Source: Chiridota heheva (Eukaryota > Echinodermata > Holothuroidea > Apodida > Chiridotidae). From it: 64,000 nucleotides of DNA. Below, one piece after another: positions 47,801 to 59,800 of this stretch. A model generated the notes under the pieces. It ran no database searches. It was not told the DNA's origin and saw only the letters and a program-made list of their open reading frames with translations. A program made the translations under genes and the position numbers. The DNA lies in the NCBI GenBank assembly GCA_020152595.1, contig JAIGNY010000872.1, forward strand, positions 457,501-521,500, in the 5' to 3' direction. Every line of letters begins with the position of its first letter. Position 1 is the first letter of the stretch.

Positions 47801-50800
47801 GGAATGGGAGCAGAGAAATGGAGTTGGGGGAATAGGAGCAGAGGAATGGGAGCAGAGGAATGGGAGCAGAGAAATGGAGCTGGGGAATGGGAGCAGAGGA
47901 ATGGGAGCAGAGAAATGGAGCTGGGGGAATGGGAGCAGAGGAATGGGAGCAGAGAAATGGAGCTGGGGGAATGGGAGCAGAGGAATGGGAGCAGAGGAAT
48001 GGAGCTGGGGAATGGGAGCAGAAGAATGGGAGCAGAGGAATGGAGCTAGGAAAATGGAAGCCAAGGGAGTGGGAGCCGGGAGTGGGAGCCGGGGAATGGG
48101 AGCAGGGGAATGGGAGCAGGGTAATGGGAGCAGGGGAATGGGAGCAGAGGAATGGGAGCAGAGAAATGGAGCTGGGGGAATGGGAGCAGAAGAATGGGAG
48201 CAGAGGAATGGAGCTAGGAAAATGGGAGCCAAGGGAGTGGGAGCCGGGGGAGTGGGAGCCGGGGGAATGGGAGCAGGGTAATGGGAGCAGGGGAATGGGA
48301 GCAGAGGAATGGGAGCAGAGAAATGGAGCTGGGGGAATGGGAGCAGAAGAATGGGAGCAGAGGAATGGAGCTAGGGAAATGGGAGCCAAGGGAGTGGGAG
48401 CCGAAGGAGTGGGAGCCGGGGAAATGGGAGCAGAGGAATGGGAGCAGGGGATTGGAGCAGGGAGAACAGGGCAGGAATTCAAGTGAGTTAAATGGGGCAA
48501 TGAGCAAGGAGTTACTTTTTACAGTTTTCTTAACCCTTACTCTACCAGCAATTTCTGAAAACGCGCATGGGAGACGGAATCAAAGATGGGGCACCCAATA
48601 TGGCAATAATATCGGTGCATGGTAGAGTAAGGGTTAAGCAGACGTTGATTATTGCAGGGTCCTCCGTCTTCTGAGCAGCAAAACCGGGCTCATTCAGCCT
48701 CAGTGACACAGTAGGCCGCCCACCGAAACCATGCTGCATATGTCTTTTTAGTTTGCACACTTGTCGCAGGTTAATTAACCCATACTCTACAAGCACTTTT
48801 TTGAAAACGTGCTTGGGAGAAGGGGTCAAAGATGGGGCACCCAAAACAGCAATATTATCGCAGCATGGTAGAGTAAGGGTTAAGCAGAGGCTGATTATTA
48901 AAGGGTCCTCTGTCTTTGGAGCAGCAGAGCCGGGCTCGTTCAGCCTCAGTGACCCAATAGGCCGCCCACCGGGACCATGCTGCATATGATTTTGAGTTTG
49001 CACACTTGTCGCGGGTTGATTAACCCTTACTCTACCAGCACTTTTTTGAAAACGCGCTTGGGAGACGGGGTCAAAGATGGGGCACCCAAAATGGCGATAG
49101 CGTGGTAGAGTTAAGGATTAATTTTTCTGATACGTCTTTACCTTGCTAAACACAATAGGTAAAAACATAATAAAGTTATAACATCAACCTTGGATCAATG
49201 GCAAATATGGACTGGAAGGGGATAGGGAGGGCAGGGGGTCAAGAGAGTGTAAGTAAGGTAATGTGTATAGTGTTCCTTGCAACAGCTTACTAACTTTTCA
49301 ACACATCTTTATCCTATTACAACAGGTTTAAAAATAATAAAGTTATAATTTCATCCTTGGATAATTGGTGAATTTGGATGGGAGGGAAAGGCCAGAGGTC
49401 AAGGGTAGGGGTCAAAGAGAATAAAGGAGACAATGCGTTTCTTCAGGCAAATCTTTATCCTACATGACAGGGAAAAGATAGTAAATCTATCACTACACCC
49501 TTAAAATGTAACAACATTGGTTGGGGGAGAGGGAAGGTCATGTTTTTACACACATAAATGAAACAAAGCACTAATAGTCTATTAGAGGATTAGTTCAGTG
49601 GTCAAGTATGTCCATCTTATACGAAAGAGGACTTCAAAAGAAACAAAATGGTGAAAAAAGCATTCAAAAAATCTTATTCCATTAAGGAGATACTTAGGTT
49701 TAAAGAATCAGTTCAGTGGTCGAGCATGTTTATCTTATATGAAAGAGGACTTTCAAAGAAACAAAATTGTAAAGAAAGCATTCAAAAATCTTATTCCATT
49801 AAGGAGATATTCAAGTTTAAAGGATTAGTTTAGTGGTCGAGCATGTTTATCTTATATGAAAGAGGACTTCAAAAAAAACCCAAAGCATTCAAAAATGTTA
49901 TTCCATTAAGGAGATATTTAAGTTTAAAGTTTGGTATCATTTGTGTTGAAACGACTGAAATCAGAGTAGTTGTGATGTCACAGCCTCAGATTCCTCAAAT
50001 TTCTTATGTATTCTATCATATTTTGTCCTATGATTTTGTGGCTTAAAAACCATAGGATATGTCAAAAAAGTAGTAAAACTGAATCTAGGAAGGGTACATA
50101 TAGTATACCACCTGAAGAAAGTTTGAGTGAAAATAATTTAAACAGTGACAAAATTGAATAAATTTTCTTTAAAATACATAAAGACTTTGAGGAATCTGAG
50201 GCTGTGACATCGCAACTAGTCTGATTTCAGTCGTTTCTACAGAAATTATACCAAACTTTAAACTTGAATATATCCTTAATGGAATAAGATTTGCAATGCG
50301 GTCTTCACCATTTTGTTACTTTTGAAGTTCCCTTTCATATAAGATGGACATCATGCTTAACCACTGAACTAAACCTTTAAGCCTAACACCAGGAAAAATC
50401 TGACTTAATGGAATATACATTAAGATTCAAACTCCATGTGTTCACATATTAAGCACCAACGTAGCAAAAGTCACTACTGATATTAAGATTTTTTGCTAAT
50501 CAATGAAATTGCATACCGTAATCCACACAACTTAATTTGTAATCAAGCCAACATTTAGCAAAACAGGTTAATAATTGTAAGTTGCACAGTGTGACTCGAG
50601 TTTTCCTTAAATCCATGGCAATGAGTCGAGTCAGAAACTAACAAAATGCACAAAAAATGTGTTAAATACTGACTATTCCCAGGACAGCAGCAGCCTTGCA
50701 GATTCCAGGAACCACATATTGATTCATGACCTCATCCTCTACATAGTGGTACTTGTTGACCTCTAGCAGGGTATGATACATCCACTCAAACTGAGACCGC

Positions 50801-53800
50801 TCCGTGAACACATCAGATATGACAAGTATCTGAGGGCGACAAATTGATTTGGTTACAGGAGACATAAAGTTGAAACAATCCTTATTTCATATAATTGAAT
50901 TGAAAATAACAAATGTACTAACCAAGTTTCATACTCCGGCTGAAGCAATCTAACACGTTTTTTGTAATTATTAAGAACTTTAATACTACTACTAAATAGT
51001 ACCATGGGAGCTGCCATTTTGATTTCACAACAAGCAGATTATGATGTCATCAGCCCAGCAGGATGTTGGAATGCTTTGTATTTCTTTATAATCTACTGCA
51101 AAATTTCTAGCTTATGAAAATTTGATTTTCTTTTGTAAGGGTCAAGGAAATGTTTGTGTACACATGAAATTATCAAAACATGCTGTTAAAACTCTGTGTC
51201 ACATTATTTTGGAATAAAAACTTTAATCACATTTATAAAGATATACATTATAATCCTTATGTTCCTATTGGAAAAATTATGTCATCAGATGATTTCAGTA
51301 TGAGTTAAGTTGCTCAATATGATTATGTTAATGAAGTATTACATTTTTCAGCAAAATTAAAGGGTAAAATACCTTCAGTTGTTGGAATGGACAAATATCT
51401 AAAAGATTATTTCTTATTGCAAAAGGTTATCTTGAAGGAAAATATGTCTAATAAGTGGGGAAAGTACTGGTCACCTTGGTTTGATTTGATCTGTAAGAAT
51501 TCTTAGAATGTGCAAACGTGTTTTCTTATTTTATATCAATGATCTGTTTTTTTATACTATCTTTGCAATGGTAACCACACAATGACGCTACTGTTTCATT
51601 TTCTTTATATTTATGTGTGATTTTTGTAATTAATTGAAGAAGAGTCAACAAAAACAAAAAAAGATAAGAAAACAACAAAAACAAATAGTGCCAGAGAGCA
51701 CAAGTGGTGTACCTAAGAAAACTTTAAAAGTGTAAAGGAAAAAGCAGATTTGAGGAAATGATTTGTTTGTTTGTTTGTTTGATAAGGTCCTAACGGCACC
51801 ACGACAACGAGGGTCAAATTGTGCCTGAGAGGTTAGATCATTCTAGAGGTACGAAGGAAAGGAAACAAGGGGAGAAATGTAAGCGAACACAGAAGATATC
51901 ATTTCCAGCAATATTTCATGTGATTTTTCAAGGAATCGCCTGACAAGATGAAGAAGTTAAAATGAAGTGTTTGTTGCATATGGTGGTGGTACTTGATTTC
52001 AAGGATGACTCGGTGAGATGGCTCTGCAATCCATGTCTAGATTTGCAGAGTCAACATTTGGGACGCTAAAACGTTGCTGAAAATGCAGGAAGAGATACAG
52101 TTGGGTGGTTCCACTTCAAATTAAACAAAGCAAATACTTAAGTTAAATATTTTATGCAAATGACTGTACAAGACTATTGAAATGTTGATGCATGACTAGC
52201 TACCATTTAAAAAGTAAAAAAACGTGAGAAACCAGAAAACCAAAATATTTAGTGGTTTCGATGCATCCTTTTATTTGATTTATACTAACTGGCATTGCAT
52301 ATTATGAAATAAGCTTAATAACATATGTCCATAAGCCATGCCCACATGTACATGATACATCAATAAAATAGAACCTGTTGACAACATTTTTTCAATACTT
52401 AAGCAATATGTAAGACATCACCACCAAAAACAATAGGGCACACAAGCAGACAATGGGTCATCTGTGTACCTGCATGTGATCTGTATCCAATGCATTGTCC
52501 TTGAGTTACTGTATTTACAAGCTCTTTTCAGTAAAACTAATTAAGCCCCGCCCACTATGTATATTAATGCGATATTCAACTATTTCATACCATGAATATG
52601 TATGTATACGATAGCTAACAAATTAAATATACTAAGTTAGAATCAAACAAACATGAAATTAAAATATGAGCATTTAACAATTTTTTATTAAGCCCTGCTT
52701 ACTCATTGATATGCATGACATCACCACCAAAACCAATAGGACACATATACGGACCATGGGCTATCTGTGTACCACATATAACATGATTCTAGTTTATCAT
52801 TCTTTAGATATCGTGTTTACCAACTTTTTTCAGCAAATTCATATTAAGCCCTGCCCACTATGCATATTAATTGAAATTGAGCCTTTTTATACAATGAAAA
52901 CACACACACTAGTTAGCAACATAATTATACCAAATATAAAACAAAACAGACATGTGATTGTTAAATTAAGAGCATTTCAAGATTTTTAAATTAAGCCCTG
53001 TTTTAATATGCATGACATCACTGCCCAAAATAATAGGGCCCAACTACAGATCATGGGCTATTTGTGTACCAAATGTGACATGAATCGAGATTGCCGTTTT
53101 TGAGATACTGTACTTACAAGCTCTTTTTCAGCAAAATCATATCAAGCCCCGCCCACTATGCATATTAATGAAATTCATTTATTTTTTTAAACCACAAATA
53201 TGTGCACACTAGTTAGCATCATAATTATACCAAATATGAAACAAAACAGACATTCGGTTGTTAAAATATGAGCATTTCAAGATTTTCACATTAAGCTCCG
53301 CCTACTTATTAACATGCATGACATCACTACCAAAAACAATAGGGCAAATCTACAGACCATGGGCTATCTGTGTAACACATGTGAAATGAATCCAGTGTAT
53401 TGTTCTTTAGATATAGTGCTTACAAGCTTGCTGTCAGACACATATACATACACACACAAATTCACACACCAGCAGGACTGCACAAGTTCCTTATGATATT
53501 AGCATCAAAACCAAAAAATGACAAATTCTATGATTCTGTTGCAAGACCTCTATGGTATTTAACTTGTGAACAAATGGCTGTAAGTCTCAAAATAAACTTT
53601 GTTGTGGAGCAATAAAGTGTGTTTATTATAGAAATGGGTTAGTTTGGTAATCAAGGTGCAGTGATTTAGTGGTTAAGAAGTCAAGTTCAGTATTCAAAAG
53701 GGACCAAGTTCAATTCCAGTCGTGAGCGCTGCATTGTGTCCTTGATAAAGACACTTTACTTGCTTCAGTCTACTCAGTTGTAAAATGAGTACCAGCACTG

Positions 53801-56800
53801 CAGGGAAGTTATTCTGTGATGGACTGGTGTCCTGTCCAGGGGGAGTCATGTACTCTCATTTGCTTGCGCCATTGAAACCGGGGATAAACACTGGCTCTAT
53901 GAGCCTAATGGCTCGGATGGATTTAGCGTTAGCTTAGCGAAAACATGTCAAATCAAATCCTTACTCTGGCCATGAAGCCCCTGATGGATTTAGCGTTAGC
54001 TTAGCTAAAACATGTCAAATCAAATCCTTACTCTGGCCATGAAGCCCCATCATGCTTAGGTTTCTAAGACCTAAACAGACGAGAGTAAATGACTCCCCTG
54101 GATAGGACACCAGTCCATCGCAGGTTAACTGTTCCTAAACAGACGAGAGCAAATGACTCCCCTGGATAGGACACCAGTCCATCGCAGCTTAACTGTTCCT
54201 AAACAGACAAGAGTAAATTACTCCTCCTGAATAGGACACCAGTCCATTGCAGGTTAAGTGTTCCTAAACAGACGAGAGTAAATGACTTCCCCTGGATAGG
54301 ACACCAGTCCATCGCAGGTTAAATGTTAAGTAGGGTAAATTGTCTTCAACTCTCACAGACACTTACAGTGCTTGTGATGGGAGTCGAACCCAGTACCAAG
54401 CATGAGCACTATGCCATAGCACCTCTAAAACAAGTTCATAATATTTTCCCCAAATATCAAGAGGTCAAATTACACCTAATGGGTAAATGGTGGATTCGAA
54501 GAGAAGTAAACTAAGTGGTGCACAACCATCTCTTACCGATTTGACTGTATCACACAGCTGCATGAGAGGTGTCCTAGGCGTGGCAATAGGTGACAACCAC
54601 TGCCCATATAACTCAAACAACAGCATCAGGCAAGAGTGAGTGTCCACTGGATTGTTTCCATCAAATTCACTCGGCTGCGGAATCTTGGGGGAAGGAAGCG
54701 GTGACTCATTGCCGTGTTCATCCACTAGTGGTGGCAGCATATTGTTAATCGACCAAATACCATGAATGGAAATCTTTGTGCAAAAGAAACATAATCAATC
54801 AATACAAATAATATCACTTAGTTCTTAATAAGCACATGATGTAAGCACTCACAGCACTTTACAATCAATCAATCATCAACAATTAATATTCAATACAATT
54901 GTTCAGAAAGTGAGGATGTGACATCATTCTCTACAGTCAACATTCTACATCAGTCATTTTCACACAAACTTGTTCTAAATTTATAATTGATACTCCTTCT
55001 GTGTGTTCACTCTAGCCAACTTCTCCCATTAAAAATATTTAGGGGAAGGACCGAAAAACAATAAGTAAAGATGAGCAATTTTCTAGTTGTCCCATCCCGA
55101 GGCCACAATATATTGCACAATTGATTTAAAACACTCTAAAATGGATAATTTAACTGATTTTGACGGGACTGGTTCCCATGATTTTAGGCATACTTGAAAC
55201 CATTTATGCTCATGCTATTGCTACCTTTAATCATACTGTACAAAAAACATCTGTTTGTTCATTACTAATGTTTGTGTATTTGTTTGAAAAATGAAGGATT
55301 AGTTCAAGGGTCAGGCAAATCTATCTTATATAAAAGAGCAATACAAGAAACAAAAGAGTGAAGAAATCATTCAAAAATTTTATTCCGTTAAGGAGATATC
55401 TAAGTTTAAAGTTTCGCATTTTTGTTTAGAAACGACTGAAATCAGACTAGTTGTGATGTCATAGCCTCAGATTCCTCAAAATATTGATGTATTCTATCAT
55501 ATTTTGTTCTGGGATTTTTTGGCTTACAAACTATGGGATATGTCAAAAAAGTAGTAAAACTGAATCTAGGAAGGGTACATGTATATATAATATACCACGT
55601 GAAGATAATTTGAGGGAAAATAATTTAAATAGGTGAAAAATTAAATAAACTTTCTTTGAAATACATTAACAATTGTTAAGAATGTGAGGTTGAAGATGCC
55701 AACTTTCCATAGTAGACTTACTACACCAGTCATTTCTTCACAGATAAGACAGCTTTAAACTGTAATATCTCCTTAACGGAATAAGATTTTTGAATGCTTT
55801 CTTCACCATTTTGTTTCTTTAGAGGGTCCTTTTCCATATAAGAGTGACATGCTTGACTACTGAAGTAATCCTTTAACAGCCTCTCATTATTTGAAACATT
55901 TTTTTTAATATAATAAATGGGGTATAACATAGTTTCATTTATTTACATCAGTAAACTAGGCCATCCGGCCCATGTTACAATACAATTTCACAATAACATA
56001 CAACAACTAAATGACTGAGGGAACAAAATACAAATTACAATCATAATTCCAAAAAAAAAACAGAACAATAATTATCATACAACATTCACTGCTTGCCCAA
56101 GATTCCCACGTTTCAATGAATGAAAGATAAACGGGCAATACGGGACAGTAGCTGTTTGGAATCAGTATTTAGTAATGATGAGAATAGCTCCATACAAGGA
56201 TTGCGACAATAATAACACGGGATATAATGTTTACGTAAGTCAGTGAGAAAAGGGCAAACTAACAATAGATGGAATTCATCGTCAATAACCCGCAGCTTAC
56301 AGAAAGAACAAAACCTCTGTGCACAAGGAACACTCGCACTTTACAAGAACATGCTTTGCCTATCTGCTCATGTACCTCAAACTTTATATGAAAAAAATAT
56401 TATTTTACATTTTATAGAAATTAAAAAAAACAATTATGTTGGATCTTCAATAACAAGATCACACTTTACACTGCAAGGTTACTTTTTTAACAGGGTGGTA
56501 AAATTTTGAAATACAATAACTGAGTAAGAAAGATGTCAACTGGTAAGAAAAAAAAAAAAGATGTCAACATGGTTTTGCATCAATGATTCTTTGAAAGTCC
56601 TTTACAATATACATGAAAATGAAAATTCATGGGAATATTCCAAACTTTGATACCTGGCCGATGTGAAATCCTCGATCGTTTGGCTCCACCTCTTGGTTGC
56701 TGTTCAGCAAGTCGTCATACACCTCCTCTGCTGCGTACGATGAATGATCTATCAGACTGTCTTGGGTGAACCTGCCAAAGGAAACAGTAGCCATGGTTAC

Positions 56801-59800
56801 CTAGCATTCTGATGATATCAAGTTAATTTGTGTTACAAACCTTTTCCTGGAAAGATCTCACACAGTGTATTTGTTTGTTTGCTGAGTTTTAACGGCACCA
56901 TGACAACGATTGTCAAATTGTGCCCGAGAGATAAGATATGTCAGAGATGAAAAGAAGTTGAGGAAGCCGGGTAGTGTGCTGTAGGTAGGTACAAGTCTGG
57001 AGAAGGTTAGGACAAAATAAGTTAGATGTCTTTATAGTATGTATGGTGCAGAAAGAAGATGATTTTTTTCTGGGAAGTTTTTGCAGAAGGGCTTGGCGTT
57101 GTGTTCCCTTCCAGACACAGTGTTTTAAGGCTAGTTGGTTGGTGGGTTTAACAGTTGTCAAATTTTGCTAAAGAGATAAGACTATGTCAGAGGTGAAAAG
57201 AGATTGAGAGGAAATAGTGTGAGCAGAAATAGTGAGGTGAGCAGAAATAGTGAGGTGAGCAGAAATAGTGAGATAAGCAGGGAGTAGCCAGGAAAAGGAG
57301 AAGTTTACATGTTGCTGTAGTTGATGTGATGTAGGAATGAAAGGATTTTTTGGGGTCATTTATTACAGAAAAGATCTGCAAAGGAGTTGATAGGTTGAGG
57401 GAAGCTGTGGGGAGGGTACAGAGTCTATGGGGATGTGTTTGACTGTCAATTCGCGGCAATTATAGAGGGATTTCATTACGTGACTCTTAAATCAATTGGA
57501 ATCCATTTTGCAGGGCAGCGGCATTGTTGCATTTCACGCGTCTTCACACTGCTCAGTCACATCACACGTACAACAAACATACTACATGCTAACCTACCAG
57601 TACCAGTTCGGTGAATTTTACTGATTGCAGTTTCTTTCTCGCTTCCAATTTTTCTTCATATTTTCCTTAAGTTTGTTTGTTTATTTGATGAGGGCTTAAC
57701 GGCACCACGACAACGAGGGTCAAATTGTGCCTGAAAGGTCAGATCATTTTAGAGGTAGGAAGGAAAGGAAACAGGGGGAGAATGAGAGAAATTCAAGAAC
57801 GAAAGGTCAGAAAGCTGTGATCAAGAGGGGAGGTGCATGGTTGAAACAAAAACAAAGTAGAGAGGGGTGGATGAGGAGAATTTAATATGTGTCAGTTTCT
57901 TATCTTTCCATACAACAGAGCAGCTGATACTTTGTTAATAAATTACAGAGCATTCCAAACTGGTTCATACCTGTCCTTGAAAAGACATCTAGCTTTCCTT
58001 TCCAATAATCCACGTAATTTTCCAAGTTTTTTACCCTTTTCAGTTGAGAGGAAGGGTAAAAAGTCATGTCTTGGTATATAAAATGGCTTGCCATTGGTTG
58101 GATTTCCTGGTTGTGGGCGGAGCTTGGTGTTGACAAGCAATGATGTGATGGTTCTAATTGCTATACATGTACACTGGCAAATCTCTATATCTTCCTGCCA
58201 AATAAACATAAGAAAGAAACATATTTTGTGTTTGATTTATTTTCTATTAAAGCTACGGTGCACACAGCCTCAGAACTAAAAAACTATGAATGCTATAGTC
58301 AACCCAAATTCGACAACGAGTGAACACACAATTACAATGACGGGGTCGTCGCCTGCGTATTTAGTTATGATAGTAACAATGCTATCTCGAAACACTTAAT
58401 ATGACCCGGACGATAACACAGGTACGACGTACGGACAGACATAACATCGACAACCAAGTCAATGTCCACGGCCTTTGATAACCAGTTGTGGTGCACTGGC
58501 GTGTCTACCCAACCCAGGCTTGAACCCAGGGCCTTGTGGTCTGTAGACAGATATGATAAGCGCTACACCACAGTTAGTAGACAAAAACTGCATTAAGTAA
58601 ACCATTTAAAAGTTTTATTTTGGCTGTTCAAAAATCAAATGTCAAGGCCGTTCTGGCGTCAGAAAGGGAAGATGAGAAAATGGAAACTGCATGGCTTTTA
58701 AACACACGAGGTGTATGCAGCGGCTGTGGTATCTACACCTCTCTAGTAAATCAAGAGGAATGAGTATTTTACAGCCGATGTATGTTGGCATTTCATAAAG
58801 GTTCTAAATACAAAAATGTATATGCCTCTTAATGACTTTCATGTAAGAGCCAAGTTGTTATCTGATGTTTATCCAAGAAAACTGAATTTCAAGCTCATCT
58901 ACTGGTACATTGTGGTGTGGCACCTTCACTGAGGGCTGACACAGACACATCATTGCTTCTCAATTTGCGCTTATTTTACTCCCATTTTAAGGAATTTACA
59001 TTGGCTACCCATTCATCATAGAATTCTTTTAAAAATACTTGTTTTTGTGTACAAGTCTACTCATGCATTGTCTCCCACATATATTTCTGATCTTTTAATC
59101 CCATATAAGTCTCCCCGCCAGTTCATGCGTTCTAATTTCAAACTTCAATTAGCTATTCCACGTACTTCTAGAACATGGGGTAAACGTTCATTTTCTTCTG
59201 CTGCCCTCTTTTTATGAAACAGACTTCCAGACAACATCAAACTTAGTCCTTTCCTCAATTCTTTTCAATCATCATTTAAGACATTTCTCATGTGTTCTAA
59301 TTCTGTTCAATTTTAAGCTTATATTTGTTCTTGTATGTATGTATTTTGCAGTATTCTTAATTATTATTTCTTTTTTGTTCACATTGTTTTGCATTAATTG
59401 TTGTGTCGCTGCGCCACGAACATCACTTTTGATGGATACTGGCACATAAGAAGTATTCATTATTATTATTATCATCGAAAGAATTTTTAATCCAAATTGT
59501 GAGGCGTTTCTGTGAGGTACATGGGAAGTGAAAAAAAGGACAATCCTTGATAATCAATCTTACCTCTGGTATTCTCTCTTCTGACAAATCTGGAGGCCCA
59601 ACGACTCCCAACAAAGCTGCCCAAGTTTCCTCAAATTGCTGACGAGATGTCCAGCCTGGAAAAGAATCATTTTCATTCTGTTTATTCACTACCCAAAATG
59701 GCAATTAAACCTTTTTATTCATAAGCTGTTTTAATTATGATTCAGGCTTTAGACATGCCAAAAAGTTTCTCTTTAAGCCTACCAGCACCTGACACAATCC

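Larger units (their letters stand above)
48530..49121. repeat. Tandem array of about 245-bp units, each containing a TTAA-flanked miniature element
   Basis: Three miniature elements alternate with two 141-bp spacers (GCAGCAAAACCGGGCTCATT, GGCCGCCCACCGAAACCATG). The repeat distance is 245 bp both times. Confidence 0.9.

Noticed and set aside
46134-48507. Open frames of up to 390 codons on both strands rich in PFLCSHSS or GAEEWEQ words
   Set aside because: They follow the minisatellite unit exactly, exist on both strands at once, and contain no non-repeat domain.
48530-49121. Telomere-like repeats (TTAACCC)
   Set aside because: The word occurs only at element ends as TTAA plus CCC, not in tandem.
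53314-53496. Conserved small gene beginning MHDITTK
   Set aside because: The same start appears in each 300-bp satellite unit (also at 52,711), with differing continuations.
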